From NCBI GenBank assembly GCA_945952355.1, contig CAMFIW010000008.1, positions 1 through 19,468 on the forward strand: a stretch of 19,468 nucleotides of DNA, in the 5' to 3' direction. Below the pieces are notes generated by a model that saw only the letters and a program-made list of their open reading frames with translations, did no database searches and had not been told where the DNA came from. Positions 7,528 through 15,420 of this stretch are shown piece after piece. The stretch comes from an uncultured Phenylobacterium sp. GTDB taxonomy: Bacteria > Pseudomonadota > Alphaproteobacteria > Caulobacterales > Caulobacteraceae. How positions within the stretch are numbered: position 1 is the stretch's first letter; each line of letters starts with the position of its first letter. A program made the translations under genes and the position numbers.

Positions 7528-8178
7528 CTAGGGCGTGACCTCGCACGCCGCCATGATCTCGGCGCGCAGATCGGCGAGGCCGTCGCCCTTTTCCGAGGAA
7601 GTCACGGCCACCCGCGGAAAGGCGGCGGGTCGCTTGGCGATAGCCGCCAGCGTCTTGAGGCGCACCGCCTCCACCTCGGAGGGCCTCAGCTTGTCGGCCT
7701 TGGTCAGCACGATCTGGTAGGAGACGGCGGCCTTGTCGAAGGCGTCCATCGGCTCCTTGTCGACATCCTTCAGCCCGTGGCGTGCGTCGATCAGCAGATA
7801 GGCGCGCTTCAGGTTCGGCCGGCCGCGCAGATAGTCGCGGCCCAGGTTCTGAAACGCCTTGACCACGCCCTTGGAGGCCTTGGCCCAGCCGTAGCCCGGC
7901 AGGTCGACCAGCCGCAGTTTCTCATCCAGCACGAAGAAGTTCACTTCGCGCGTCCGGCCGGGCTCGTTCGACGCGCGGGCCAGGTGCTTGTGGCCTACGA
8001 GCGCGTTGATCAGCGACGACTTGCCGACGTTGGAGCGGCCGGCGAAGGCCACCTCGGGCATGTCGGCGGCCGGCAGGCCATCGATCGCCACGGCGCCCAT
8101 CATGAAGCTGGCCTGCCGCGCGAACAGCACCCGCGCGGCTTCCAGGGTCTCGTCGTCGAAGAGCGGGTCGTCGCTCAC
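7528..8178 (-). CDS. engB: EngB/YihA (YsxC), ribosome-biogenesis GTPase
   Basis: A 216-residue TRAFAC-class GTPase needed for large ribosomal subunit assembly. All G motifs are present: G1 GRSNVGKS (47-54), G2 T76 in [11 protein letters not shown]3 DLPGYG (92-97), G4 TKAD (159-162) and G5 TSSEKG (193-198). I place the start at GTG 8178, which overlaps the yidC stop as GTGA; the longer open frame upstream is a shadow of yidC. There is no good ribosome site, which fits translational coupling to yidC. Confidence 0.95.
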   Translation of the reverse strand: MSDDPLFDDETLEAARVLFARQASFMMGAVAIDGLPAADMPEVAFAGRSNVGKSSLINALVGHKHLARASNEPGRTREVNFFVLDEKLRLVDLPGYGWAKASKGVVKAFQNLGRDYLRGRPNLKRAYLLIDARHGLKDVDKEPMDAFDKAAVSYQIVLTKADKLRPSEVEAVRLKTLAAIAKRPAAFPRVAVTSSEKGDGLADLRAEIMAACEVTP

Positions 8179-9971
8179 CCGGTGGTCCCGACCGGCTTGC
8201 CGGTCAGCCGAGCGATGATGCGGTCGATGGGGTTGTCCACCTTGAACCGGCGCATGATCACGTACTGCTGCAGGATCGTGAGCAGGTTGGACCACGTGTA
8301 GTAGATCAGCAGGCCCACCGCGAGCTGGCTCAGCACGAAGGTGAACACCACCGGCATCAGCTGCATGATCCGCTGCTGGGTCGGGTCGGGCGCCGGCGGG
8401 CTCATCTGCATCGAGAGCCACTGGGTGAAGCCGTACATCAGCGGCCAGATGCCGATGTGCAGGGTCGTGGAAAGGAAGCCGCCGATGAGCGGCGCCGTCG
8501 CCGGATCCCATGGAATGGCGCCGAAGAGGTTGAAGATGGTCGAGGGATCGCGCGCCGAGAGGTCCTGGATCCAGCCGAAGAACGGCGCGTGACGCATCTC
8601 GATCGAGACCGACAGCACCTTGAACAGGGCCAGGAAGACCGGGATCGTCGCCAGCATGGGCAGGCAGCCCACCAGGGGGTTGATCTTCTCGCGCTGATAG
8701 AGCGCCATCAGCTCCTGCTGCTGCTTGGCCGGGTCTTCCTTGTACTTGGTCCTGAGCGCCTCCACGTCAGGCTGGATCTTCTTCATCTTGGTCATCGACT
8801 CGTAGGAGAGGTTGGCCGGGTAGAAGAAGGCGATGCGGACGAGCACGGTCAGGGCGAGGATCGCCAGGCCGAAGTTCTTGAACAGCCCGTAGAACTGCTC
8901 GAGGATCCAGAAGATGGGCTTGGTGAAGAAGTAGAGCCGGCCCCAGTCCACCGCGTCCTGGAAGCGCGGAATGCCCAGGCTGGCCTCGTAGGCCTTCAGC
9001 AGTGGCACTGTCTTGGCGCCCGCGAACATGCGGCTGGTATGGGTCAGGGATTGGCCAGGGGCCACCGCGCGGGGTTGACCCAGGAAGTTGGCTTCATAGA
9101 CGTCGACGCCGGACGAAGGCGTCATGCGGAACGAGGCGTGGATGTTCTCGGCCTGGTCGGGGACCAGCGCCGCCAGCCAGTACTTGTCCGTGATGCCGAG
9201 CCAGCCGCCCTTGGCGCTGAAGTCCTTCTCGCCGGCCTTCTTCCAATCCTTGTACTTCACCATCTGCAGCACGCGATCCATCACGCCCACCCCGCCCTCG
9301 TGGGCGTTGGCGGCGGGGATGGCCGGGGCGCCCTGGCGCTGCACCGAGGCGTAGGGAGAGACGGTGATCGGCGCGGCGGTCCCGTTGGTCACCGTGTCGG
9401 TGACCGTGAACATGTACTTGTCATCCACTTCGATCTTGCGGGTGAAGGTCAGGCCCTTGCCGTTCGTATAGGTCAGCACCAGCGGCTTGCCGGGCGAGAG
9501 CTTGTCGCCCTGGGCCAAGGTCCAGACGCTGTCGGGATTGGGCAGGCCGGGAAGGTTGGCGCCCAGCCAGCCGAACTCGGCGAACCAGGCATGCTCGGAG
9601 CCTTCCGGCTTCAGCAGCTCGACCAGCGGCGACTTCGGATCGACCGTCTGGCGGTAGCCCTTCAGCAGCAGGTCGTCGATGCGCGCGCCCTTCAGCGACA
9701 GCGACCCCTGCAGGGCCGGCGTGTCGATCGCCGCGCGCGGACTCGCCTGCAGCGCGGCCTGGCGGGCCACATAGACGGGCTTGGCTGCCGCCGAGGGCAG
9801 GCTTCCGGTCTTGCCCGCGGGCACGGCCTGGGTCTGGGCGCTTTCGCGGGCCTTCAACGCCGCCTGGCGCTGCTTCTCCTGCGGGCCGAGCACCAGGAAC
9901 TGGTAGGCGATCAGCATCGCGAACGCGAGCACCGCGAAGATGATGGTGTTGCGGTTGGAATTATCGGGCAT
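8175..9971 (-). CDS. yidC: YidC/OxaA membrane protein insertase
   Basis: A 598-residue inner-membrane insertase that works alone or with SecYEG. The N-terminal signal-anchor is at about 8-28 ([22 protein letters not shown]). The large periplasmic beta-supersandwich domain of Gram-negative YidC spans about 30-345. The conserved insertase core has TM2 (about 365-388, with the hydrophilic-groove arginine near R379 in [12 protein letters not shown]), TM3 after the cytoplasmic coiled coil (about 434-455), and TM4-TM5 (about 503-560). I choose ATG 9971 (MPDNSNRN...) because the NRN-hydrophobic start is typical. An in-frame TTG at 9986 overlapping the rnpA stop is possible. yidD, often found between rnpA and yidC, is missing here. 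Confidence 0.96.
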   Translation of the reverse strand: MPDNSNRNTIIFAVLAFAMLIAYQFLVLGPQEKQRQAALKARESAQTQAVPAGKTGSLPSAAAKPVYVARQAALQASPRAAIDTPALQGSLSLKGARIDDLLLKGYRQTVDPKSPLVELLKPEGSEHAWFAEFGWLGANLPGLPNPDSVWTLAQGDKLSPGKPLVLTYTNGKGLTFTRKIEVDDKYMFTVTDTVTNGTAAPITVSPYASVQRQGAPAIPAANAHEGGVGVMDRVLQMVKYKDWKKAGEKDFSAKGGWLGITDKYWLAALVPDQAENIHASFRMTPSSGVDVYEANFLGQPRAVAPGQSLTHTSRMFAGAKTVPLLKAYEASLGIPRFQDAVDWGRLYFFTKPIFWILEQFYGLFKNFGLAILALTVLVRIAFFYPANLSYESMTKMKKIQPDVEALRTKYKEDPAKQQQELMALYQREKINPLVGCLPMLATIPVFLALFKVLSVSIEMRHAPFFGWIQDLSARDPSTIFNLFGAIPWDPATAPLIGGFLSTTLHIGIWPLMYGFTQWLSMQMSPPAPDPTQQRIMQLMPVVFTFVLSQLAVGLLIYYTWSNLLTILQQYVIMRRFKVDNPIDRIIARLTGKPVGTTG

Positions 9972-9982
9972 TCGCGCGCGGC

Positions 9983-10381
9983 TCAAACTGTCGGGGAGGG
10001 CGCGCGGACGGACGCGCGGGATGGGCTTTCGCTGTCGGCCGCGAGGCTTATCAGCGCGGTTTTCACGTCGTCAAGCAAACGCTCCCACGGGCGCGTGGGC
10101 GCACCGGCGCGGGCGATCAACACATAGTCATGGCCGGGACGTCCCAACAGGGGGACGAGACGCCGCGCGGCCTCGCGCAGCCGGCGCTTGGCGCGGTTGC
10201 GGATCACCGACCCGCCGATCTTTTTGGTGGCCGTGAACCCAACGCGGACCAAGGATTTGTCGTCGGCGCGGTCGCGCGCCTGCAGCACAACGCAGCCCTT
10301 GGCGCACGAACCGGCTTTAGCGGCCAGGAGAAAATCCGGCCGGTCCTTCAGTCTGGCGATGGGAAAGGCGGGCTCCGTCAT
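9983..10381 (-). CDS. rnpA: RnpA, ribonuclease P protein component
   Basis: A 132-residue basic protein that binds the RNase P RNA for tRNA 5' maturation. The family signature is at about 52-73: [20 protein letters not shown], followed by RLREAAR, with the RNR core. The N-terminus ([17 protein letters not shown]) matches the family's RLKxRxDF start. A C-terminal Ser/Ala/Pro-rich tail of about 20 residues looks like disordered extension. It starts 23 bp after the rpmH stop, as in the classical rpmH-rnpA pair. Confidence 0.95.
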   Translation of the reverse strand: MTEPAFPIARLKDRPDFLLAAKAGSCAKGCVVLQARDRADDKSLVRVGFTATKKIGGSVIRNRAKRRLREAARRLVPLLGRPGHDYVLIARAGAPTRPWERLLDDVKTALISLAADSESPSRASVRAPSPTV

Positions 10382-10404
10382 GCGGAGGCCCAGGCGACGC
10401 CGTC

Positions 10405-10539
10405 CTAGGCGGACAGGCGCTTACGGCCCTTGGCGCGCCGACGGGCGATCACCTTCTGGCCGTTCTTGGTGGCCATACGCGCGCGCCAGCCGTGACGGCG
10501 CGCACGCACGAGACGGGAGGGTTGGAAAGTGCGCTTCAC
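10405..10539 (-). CDS. rpmH: Ribosomal protein bL34
   Basis: A 44-residue, highly basic protein, easily missed because of its size. Reading from GTG at 10539 gives [19 protein letters not shown], then [20 protein letters not shown] and KRLSA. This is the complete bL34 sequence pattern, including the MKRTFQPS start and the GRKRLSA end. GGAG at 10547-10550 is 7 nt before the GTG. It is the first gene of rpmH-rnpA-yidC-engB-GNAT, all minus strand with gaps of 23 bp or less. Confidence 0.97.
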   Translation of the reverse strand: MKRTFQPSRLVRARRHGWRARMATKNGQKVIARRRAKGRKRLSA

Positions 10540-10571
10540 GGGATGGCTCCGGGGTCGAAATCGAGCGGCGG

Positions 10572-10600
10572 TTCCTAGGGGAACGGGGGAGCCATGTCAA
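10572..10600 (-). promoter_or_regulatory. Promoter of the rpmH-rnpA-yidC-engB operon
   Basis: On the minus strand TTGACA (10600-10595) is followed after 17 nt by TAGGAA (10577-10572; CCTAGGAA, near the Caulobacter -10 consensus). The start would fall near 10565, leaving a leader of about 25 nt with GGAG before the rpmH GTG. A second TTGACC lies about 14 bp farther upstream. Confidence 0.6.
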
Positions 10601-10637
10601 TGCCGGATGGGTCAAGGGCCCGATGACGGCTCCAAAT

Positions 10638-10763
10638 CCGCTCATCCCGGCGAATGCCGGGACCCAGATCATGGCGCGCGGCATCGCTTGGATCGCGCCC
10701 TTGGACGACAGGCCGGTCTCAAAGCCATACGATCTGGACCCCGGCATGCGCCGGGGTGAGCGG
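10638..10763. repeat. 126-bp inverted-repeat element
   Basis: The left arm (10638-10670, beginning CCGCTCATCCCGGCGAATGC) and right arm (10731-10763, beginning GATCTGGACCCCGGCATGCG) are 33 bp each and match in inverted orientation at 29 positions. The inner 60 bp contain no convincing ORF. Each arm itself carries a CCCGGCnnATGCCGGG-type small palindrome. It looks like a non-coding mobile or REP/MITE-like element. Its right end stops 9 bp before the start of the VOC gene. Confidence 0.72.
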
Positions 10764-10772
10764 GAATAGGGC

Positions 10773-11480
10773 ATGGCCGACTTCGCCGTCGATCACGTGG
10801 TGATCCAGACCCCCGACCGGGAGGCCTTCGTGGCGGCCGTGGCGGCGGGCTCGGGCCTGCCGATCCTGCAGGGCTATGCGCCGCAGGGCGTGGTCCAGTC
10901 CAGCGGCTTGCGCTTCGCCAACGGCCCTTTCCTCGATGTGTTCGGCGCGCCGGAGCCCGGCACGGCCCTGATCCTGGGCGGCGGCGGTGTCGAGGCGGCT
11001 GAACGACTGGCGGTGGAACGGGGCTGGCGGGTCCGCCTGCTGCGGCGAACCGAGCAGCCGGCGGACGCTCCGGATTATCCCTGGGATATGGCCCTGTTCC
11101 GCCGCGACCAGGGCCTGCTGACCCGCATCAGCATCATCGAATACGCCGACGATCCGGAGGCCTGGGCGCGGCCGGACTTCTCCGGCGGTCTCTACCGGTC
11201 CCCGCCTCAAGGTCAGGCCCGCCTCGCTCGGGTCTGGCTGGCGACGCGCGAGATCGAGCGCGCCCGGGCGGACCTGGCGGCCTTCGGGTATGACGGCGGC
11301 GCGGAGGCGACCTCCGCATTCTGGCCGCATCGCGGCCTGGGCCTGAGCGGCCCGTCCTGCGACATCGTTCTGGTCGAGGGTCCCGAGGCGGTGGTCCGCC
11401 TGGACATCACGACCGCCGCCGGCCCGGCCCGCGAACGGCGTCCGGCCGACGCGCCGGTCCTGGTGTTCGACGAGCCCTAG
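10773..11480 (+). CDS. VOC/glyoxalase-like domain protein
   Basis: A 235-residue protein resembling the glyoxalase-like (VOC superfamily) fold. A first beta-alpha-beta-beta-beta unit starts with VDHVVIQTPD (6-15, H8 a metal-ligand candidate) and includes SGLRFANGPFLDVFG (44-58). A second unit covers about 115-212 (LTRISIIEY..., ARVWLATREIERARADLAAFG). The other metal ligands are not obvious, so it may not be a metalloenzyme; substrate unknown. The start codon lies 9 bp after the inverted-repeat element, whose GGTGAG/GCGGGAAT end would have to supply the ribosome site. The stop TAG shares CTAG with the convergent map stop. Confidence 0.72.
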   Translation: MADFAVDHVVIQTPDREAFVAAVAAGSGLPILQGYAPQGVVQSSGLRFANGPFLDVFGAPEPGTALILGGGGVEAAERLAVERGWRVRLLRRTEQPADAPDYPWDMALFRRDQGLLTRISIIEYADDPEAWARPDFSGGLYRSPPQGQARLARVWLATREIERARADLAAFGYDGGAEATSAFWPHRGLGLSGPSCDIVLVEGPEAVVRLDITTAAGPARERRPADAPVLVFDEP

Positions 11481-12223
11481 GCCAGCGTCAGGATCACCGG
11501 CCCGGTGCGGGTCGCGACCAGCGTGTGCTCGTACTGCACGGTGGGCTGGCCCTTGGGCGGGAACAGCGTCCAGCCGTCGTCGCGCTCCTCGACCCAGTCG
11601 GCGCCCAGGGACAGGAAGGGCTCGATCGTGAAGACCAGGCCCTCGGGGATCATCCGGGTGTCGCGCGGCTCATGCCAGGTCGGGATCTCGCCCGGATCGT
11701 CGTGCAGCGAGTGGCCGACCCCGTGGCTCGCCAGGTTGCGCACCAGGCTGTAGCCGTTCTTCTTCGCGAAGCCCTCGATGGCCCGGCCCACCTCGTTCAG
11801 CCGCCCGCCGGACTTCACCGCCCGGATACCGGTCCACATGGCGCGGCGGCCGTCGCGGCACAGGCGCTCGATCTTCGCCGTGGTCGGCGGCACCTGGAAG
11901 CTCGCGCCCGTATCGCCGAAGAAGCCGTCCCTCTCGGCCGAGACGTCGATATTGATCAGGTCGCCGGCCTTGATCACCCGCTCGCCCGGGATGCCGTGCG
12001 CCACGTCCGGCCCCACCGAGATGCAGGTCGCGCCGGGGAAGTTGTAGGTCAGCTCCGGCGCCGAGCGAGCGCCTTCCTTCTCCAGCAGCGCGCGGCCGAG
12101 GTCGTCGAGCTCCTTGGTGGTCATGCCGGGCTCCATCGCCTCGCCCATGGCGGTGAGCGTCTGGGCCACGATGCGGCCGATGACCCGCAGCTTTTCCAGC
12201 TGCGCCTCGTTCTCGATGGTCAT
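11477..12223 (-). CDS. map: Type I methionine aminopeptidase
   Basis: A 248-residue metalloprotease that removes the N-terminal Met from nascent proteins. The full metal site is readable: D93 (NIDVSA), D104 (GDTGASF), H167 (SHGVGH), E201 (TIEPF) and E232 (QYEHT). The substrate-binding H76 is in VAHGIPG and H174 in LHDDP. The GARSAP, FPGATCISV and IDVSA blocks resemble the secondary MetAP type (Bacillus MapB-like) more than E. coli Map, so the genome may carry another map gene; this is an inference. GAGGAGGT lies 8 nt before the ATG, and the gene starts 13 bp after the MDR oxidoreductase stop, so it is the last gene of the tetR operon. Confidence 0.94.
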   Translation of the reverse strand: MTIENEAQLEKLRVIGRIVAQTLTAMGEAMEPGMTTKELDDLGRALLEKEGARSAPELTYNFPGATCISVGPDVAHGIPGERVIKAGDLINIDVSAERDGFFGDTGASFQVPPTTAKIERLCRDGRRAMWTGIRAVKSGGRLNEVGRAIEGFAKKNGYSLVRNLASHGVGHSLHDDPGEIPTWHEPRDTRMIPEGLVFTIEPFLSLGADWVEERDDGWTLFPPKGQPTVQYEHTLVATRTGPVILTLA

Positions 12224-12236
12224 AGGAGTGACCTCC

Positions 12237-13220
12237 TCAAAGATCCGGCCGAACGACCGTCTTGCCCACCACCTTGCGGTCGGCCAGCGTGTCGAAGGCG
12301 GCCTGCCAGTCGTTCAGCACGAACTCGCGGTCGACCCGGGGTTTCACCTTGCCCTCCTCGGCCATCTTCCAGATCGCGACATTGTTCTCGCGGCCCTTGG
12401 CCGGGAACTGGCGGCCATACTCGCCGGCGCGCACGCCCATGACCGAGAAGCCCTTGATCAGCGCGTAGTTCACCGGCAGCACCGGCAGGCGTCCGGAGGT
12501 GAAGCCGATCGACAGGATCGATCCGTTGAAGGCGATGCAGCGCACGCTCTCGTCGAACACGTCGCCGCCGACCGGGTCGTAGATCACGTCGGCGCCGCGG
12601 CCGCCGGTGATCTCCTTCACGCGATCCTTGAAGCCACGGGTGACGTTCACCGTCGCGTCGACCTCGTATTCCGTCTCGATCACCGCCAGCTTGTCGTCGC
12701 TGGCCGAGGCGGCGATCACCTTGCAGCCCAGCATCTTGGCCATGTCGACGCAGGCCAGGCCGACCCCGCCGGCCGCGCCGTGCACCAGCACCCATTGGCC
12801 CGGCTCGACCTGGGCGCGGCGGACCAGGGCCACATAGGCGGTCAGGTAGCAGACCTGGTAGCCCGCCGCCTGGCCGAAGCTCAGCGCCTTGGGCTTGCGA
12901 TGCAGGGCCTGCGCCGGGCTTACCGCGTATTCGGCGAAGCCGCCGGTGCGCGAGCCGCCCGCCACCTCGTCGCCGACGCTCCAGCCCTCGACGCCCTCGC
13001 CCAGCTTCACGATCTCGCCGGCCAGCTCCATGCCCGGCGTGAAGGGGAGGGTCGGCTTGTGCTGGTGCTCGCCGCGGGTCTGCATCAGGTCGGGGAAGTT
13101 CACCGCCGAGGCCTTCACCCGGATCAGCACCTCGCCCGGACGCGGGTCCGGCGTCGGGATGTCCTTGACCACGCAGCCGGCGTATTCCGCCGCCAGTTCC
13201 TCGACCACCAGGGCTCGCAT
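12237..13220 (-). CDS. Zinc-free MDR oxidoreductase, NADPH:quinone reductase-like
   Basis: A 327-residue medium-chain dehydrogenase/reductase. The GroES-like N-terminal half includes AVNFPDLMQTRG (39-50) and TPGMELAGEIVKLGEGV (61-77). The nucleotide-binding motif is HGAAGGVG (147-154) in the Rossmann domain. The structural- and catalytic-zinc cysteines of alcohol dehydrogenases are absent, pointing to the quinone oxidoreductase (QOR) branch, which reduces quinones or enones with NADPH; the true substrate is unknown. Its ATG overlaps the hydrolase stop by one base (TGATG), indicating coupled translation with the hydrolase. Confidence 0.9.
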   Translation of the reverse strand: MRALVVEELAAEYAGCVVKDIPTPDPRPGEVLIRVKASAVNFPDLMQTRGEHQHKPTLPFTPGMELAGEIVKLGEGVEGWSVGDEVAGGSRTGGFAEYAVSPAQALHRKPKALSFGQAAGYQVCYLTAYVALVRRAQVEPGQWVLVHGAAGGVGLACVDMAKMLGCKVIAASASDDKLAVIETEYEVDATVNVTRGFKDRVKEITGGRGADVIYDPVGGDVFDESVRCIAFNGSILSIGFTSGRLPVLPVNYALIKGFSVMGVRAGEYGRQFPAKGRENNVAIWKMAEEGKVKPRVDREFVLNDWQAAFDTLADRKVVGKTVVRPDL

Positions 13221-14275
13221 CAGCAGATCCGTCCTTCCAGGCCCTCGCGGACCAGGCCCGCGATCTCGCGACAGGCGACATCGGCGCCGGGGATCACGCC
13301 GGTGAAGGCGGTGAAGCCGTGGGCCAGGCTGTCGTAGCAGCGGTAGACCGTGGGCGCCCCCGCGTCACGCAAGCGCTTGGCGTAGGCCTCGCCCTGGTCG
13401 ACCAGCGGGTCGAAACCCGCCGTCACCACGACGGCGGGGGCCAGATCGGAAAGGTCAGGCTCGCGGATCGGCGACAGGCGCGGCGAGGCCGGGTCGTCGC
13501 CGGGGTTCAGATAGTGGCCCATGAACCAGTCCATCGTCGGCCGGTCGAGCGGGAAGGCGTCGCCATAGGTGGTCATCGAGGCGCTCTCGCTGGCGACGTC
13601 GACGCACGGATAGATCAGCAACTGCAGGCAGGGCTGGGCCTCGCCGGCGCGCTTCAGCTCCTGGCAGACGATGGCCGAGAAATGCCCGCCCATGGAATCG
13701 CCGCCGATCGCCGCGCGGCCTTGCGGCGCACCGAAGCGGGCGGCGTGCTCGCGCGCCCAGCGGAAGGCGGCCAGCACGTCCTCGAGGCCCGCCGGATAGC
13801 GGTGCTCCGGCGCCAGGCGATAGTCCACCGAGGCCACCGGCCCGCGCGTGACCTTGGCCAGCAGGGCGCAGAAGGCGTCGCAGGTCTCCAGGTCGCCGAT
13901 CACCCCGCCGCCCATGTGGGCGTAGACGAGGATCGGGGTCGCCGGGTCCTGAGCGTCGGGCCGGTAGAGCCGCAGCGGGATCTCGCCGCCGGGCCCGGGG
14001 ATGGTCATGGGCTCGATGCGCACGCCGGCCTCCGGCGCGGCGCTCATGGCGGCGAAGGCCCCGGCGCTGGTCCGTCGGGCCTCGTCCGGGGTCATGGCGG
14101 TCATCGGCCGCCCGCCCTTGGCCTGGGCGGCCAGGAACTGCAGGCGCGGGTCGAGCGTGCGGCCGCCGCGATAGACCGCGCCGCCGCCGGACAGCAGCCT
14201 CAGGATCGGAGAGGGCAGCGAGAGCAGGGTTTTCAGGACCAGGCGCTGGGTGGACAGGCTGGCCATGGCGCTCAC
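13220..14275 (-). CDS. HSL-family alpha/beta hydrolase with altered oxyanion motif
   Basis: A 351-residue esterase/lipase-type hydrolase of the hormone-sensitive-lipase group. The catalytic triad is S194 in GGDSMGG, D289 in AGFDPLVDQG and H319 in LAHGF; DYRLAPEHRYPAG (151-163) is the family block after the oxyanion loop. The usual HGGG(F) oxyanion motif reads HMGGG (120-124) before VIGDLET. An N-terminal extension of about 90 residues precedes the core, with a hydrophobic stretch near 11-30. GTG 14275 overlaps the tetR stop as GTGA, and an ATG at 14266 is an alternative. Sitting between tetR and the MDR gene, it is probably controlled by the TetR protein. Confidence 0.88.
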   Translation of the reverse strand: MSAMASLSTQRLVLKTLLSLPSPILRLLSGGGAVYRGGRTLDPRLQFLAAQAKGGRPMTAMTPDEARRTSAGAFAAMSAAPEAGVRIEPMTIPGPGGEIPLRLYRPDAQDPATPILVYAHMGGGVIGDLETCDAFCALLAKVTRGPVASVDYRLAPEHRYPAGLEDVLAAFRWAREHAARFGAPQGRAAIGGDSMGGHFSAIVCQELKRAGEAQPCLQLLIYPCVDVASESASMTTYGDAFPLDRPTMDWFMGHYLNPGDDPASPRLSPIREPDLSDLAPAVVVTAGFDPLVDQGEAYAKRLRDAGAPTVYRCYDSLAHGFTAFTGVIPGADVACREIAGLVREGLEGRIC

Positions 14276-14886
14276 GCGCCCGAGGGGCCGCGCAGGCCGA
14301 ACAGGATCATGCCCACCGCGAAGTCGGTGGCGCCCTTCACGTCGAAGGGCCTGCGTCCCAGCATCTTGTCGCCGACCTCGCGTGCAATGCCGATGCAGGC
14401 GGCGGCGATGTAGTCCGGATCGGCGTGGCTCGGATCGCCGGCGGCCTGCTCGACGATGCAGTCGCGGACCTCGGCGAACACCGCCTGCATCTCCGGCGTT
14501 TCACCATGGATGTGCGGATGCGGCTCGTCGATCGGCCGGCGCGCCATCCAGTTCTTGTGCTCGTCGGCCAGGAAGTTGAAGTAGGCCGAGATTGCTGCGC
14601 GGACGAAGCTCTCCCAGTCGGTGGCCTTGGCGCGCTCCGCCTTCAGGATCGGGGCGAAGCGCCGCGCGCCGTCATCCGACAGGGCGGTCGCGACCTCTTC
14701 CTTGGAGCGGTAGTAATTGTAGAAGGTGCCGGCCGCGAGACCGGTGCGGCGGATGATGTCGCGCACTGTGGCGCCGTCATAGCCCAGCTCGCCGAACACC
14801 TCGCGCGCCGCGTCCAGGATCGCCAGCCGGTTCTGGGCCTTGGTCTGCTCGCGCTTGCCGACCGGGAGATATGCGACCTGAGACAT
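14272..14886 (-). CDS. TetR-family transcriptional regulator
   Basis: A 204-residue regulator. The N-terminal DNA-binding domain covers about 18-64: RLAILDAAREVFGELGYDG, then the helix-turn-helix ATVRDIIRRTGLAAGTFYNYY with the typical FYNYYRSKEE end. The C-terminal ligand/dimer domain (about 75-200) shows no recognisable pocket signature. Its stop overlaps the hydrolase start, so it leads the tetR-hydrolase-MDR-map operon and probably represses it from the palindrome at 14907-14918. A fatty-acyl or lipid-like effector is a guess from the neighbouring esterase and reductase only. Confidence 0.9.
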   Translation of the reverse strand: MSQVAYLPVGKREQTKAQNRLAILDAAREVFGELGYDGATVRDIIRRTGLAAGTFYNYYRSKEEVATALSDDGARRFAPILKAERAKATDWESFVRAAISAYFNFLADEHKNWMARRPIDEPHPHIHGETPEMQAVFAEVRDCIVEQAAGDPSHADPDYIAAACIGIAREVGDKMLGRRPFDVKGATDFAVGMILFGLRGPSGA

Positions 14887-14906
14887 CTATGTCCGAACTA
14901 AAAAAG

Positions 14907-14918
14907 TGACGTGCGTCA
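14907..14918. promoter_or_regulatory. Candidate TetR operator
   Basis: TGACG-TG-CGTCA is a 12-bp hyphenated palindrome 21-32 bp upstream of the tetR ATG. On the minus strand it overlaps a possible -35 (ATGACGC), followed after 10 nt by TTTAGTTC as a weak -10. A bound repressor would therefore block the operon promoter. Confidence 0.4.
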
Positions 14919-14966
14919 TTCTAAGGTCGTTCCGTTGCGTCCGCCAAGGGGCGTCGCGCCCGGCGG

Positions 14967-15305
14967 TCAGTATCCCGCCCGATCGCCCGCGCCGCAGGCG
15001 ACCCGGCATTGGCCCCAGGTGGTCGAACAATCGTCGGATCGCCCGTCGGACAGGCAGAAATAGTAGGTTTGCGCGCAGTTCGTGCGGCACTGTTGGGCCA
15101 CGCCGCCAACGGGGCCGGAGACAGGCGGCAGGATCGGTCCGCGCGGATCGAGGCCCGGTGTCAGCGGCGCGGGCGGCGCGGCGGTCGACGGCGCGGCCAC
15201 GGCGGGTTTGGTCGCCGCCGGAACGGTGAACGTCTTCCTGGCCTGCGCGCCTGCGGACCCGGCCAGGGCCAGCAGCGCGAGACTGAGGAGAATGGTGCGA
15301 CGCAT
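14967..15305 (-). CDS. Secreted six-cysteine protein, unknown function
   Basis: A 112-residue protein that I cannot assign to a family. A Sec signal peptide (MRRTILLSLALLALAGSAGA, cleavage near residue 20) is followed by a Pro/Ala-rich linker (about 28-70) and a compact C-terminal domain with six cysteines at 73, 77, 84, 93, 100 and 104. Their spacing, C-x3-C-x6-C-x8-C-x6-C-x3-C, is mirror-symmetric and suits a disulfide-locked helical hairpin. AGGA lies 7 nt before the ATG. A CtrA-type box lies 25-43 bp upstream. It is flanked by the tetR operon downstream and the SDR gene upstream, all minus strand. Confidence 0.72.
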   Translation of the reverse strand: MRRTILLSLALLALAGSAGAQARKTFTVPAATKPAVAAPSTAAPPAPLTPGLDPRGPILPPVSGPVGGVAQQCRTNCAQTYYFCLSDGRSDDCSTTWGQCRVACGAGDRAGY

Positions 15306-15329
15306 GGCCGGATCCTGACCCCGGCCGCG

Positions 15330-15348
15330 TTAAGAGCCGATTAACCAT
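15330..15348. promoter_or_regulatory. CtrA binding box
   Basis: TTAA-GAGCCGA-TTAACCAT matches the full CtrA consensus TTAA-N7-TTAA, and the right half is the extended TTAACCAT half-site. It lies 25-43 bp upstream of the six-cysteine protein's ATG, where CtrA would activate or block its promoter. TTAA is rare in this GC-rich window, which makes the exact spacing more notable. Confidence 0.62.
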
Positions 15349-15367
15349 GATCGCTTGGGACATCTCG

Positions 15368-15392
15368 TCCTCCCCCGCTGCGCAGGGGAGGA
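15368..15392. terminator. Hairpin after the SDR gene
   Basis: TCCTCCCC and GGGGAGGA form an 8-bp stem around a 9-nt loop, 29 bp past the SDR stop. No U-tract follows on the minus strand, so it may be a dispersed palindromic repeat that also slows transcription rather than a classical terminator. Confidence 0.4.
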
Positions 15393-15420
15393 AAGAGCCC
15401 CGACAAGGTCGTGATGCAGC

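Noticed and set aside
8179..8511. Upstream extension of the engB frame into yidC
   Set aside because: It lies within the conserved yidC C-terminus in another frame. engB starts at the GTG overlapping the yidC stop.
8457..10127. A 556-codon plus-strand open frame opposite yidC and rnpA
   Set aside because: Shadow of two certain genes; the composition is low-complexity Arg/Gly/Leu/His/Gln and no motif is present.
10540..10640. Replication origin next to rpmH
   Set aside because: rpmH lies near oriC in some bacteria, but I see no DnaA-box cluster, no AT-rich unwinding region and no dnaA. In Caulobacter the origin is elsewhere.
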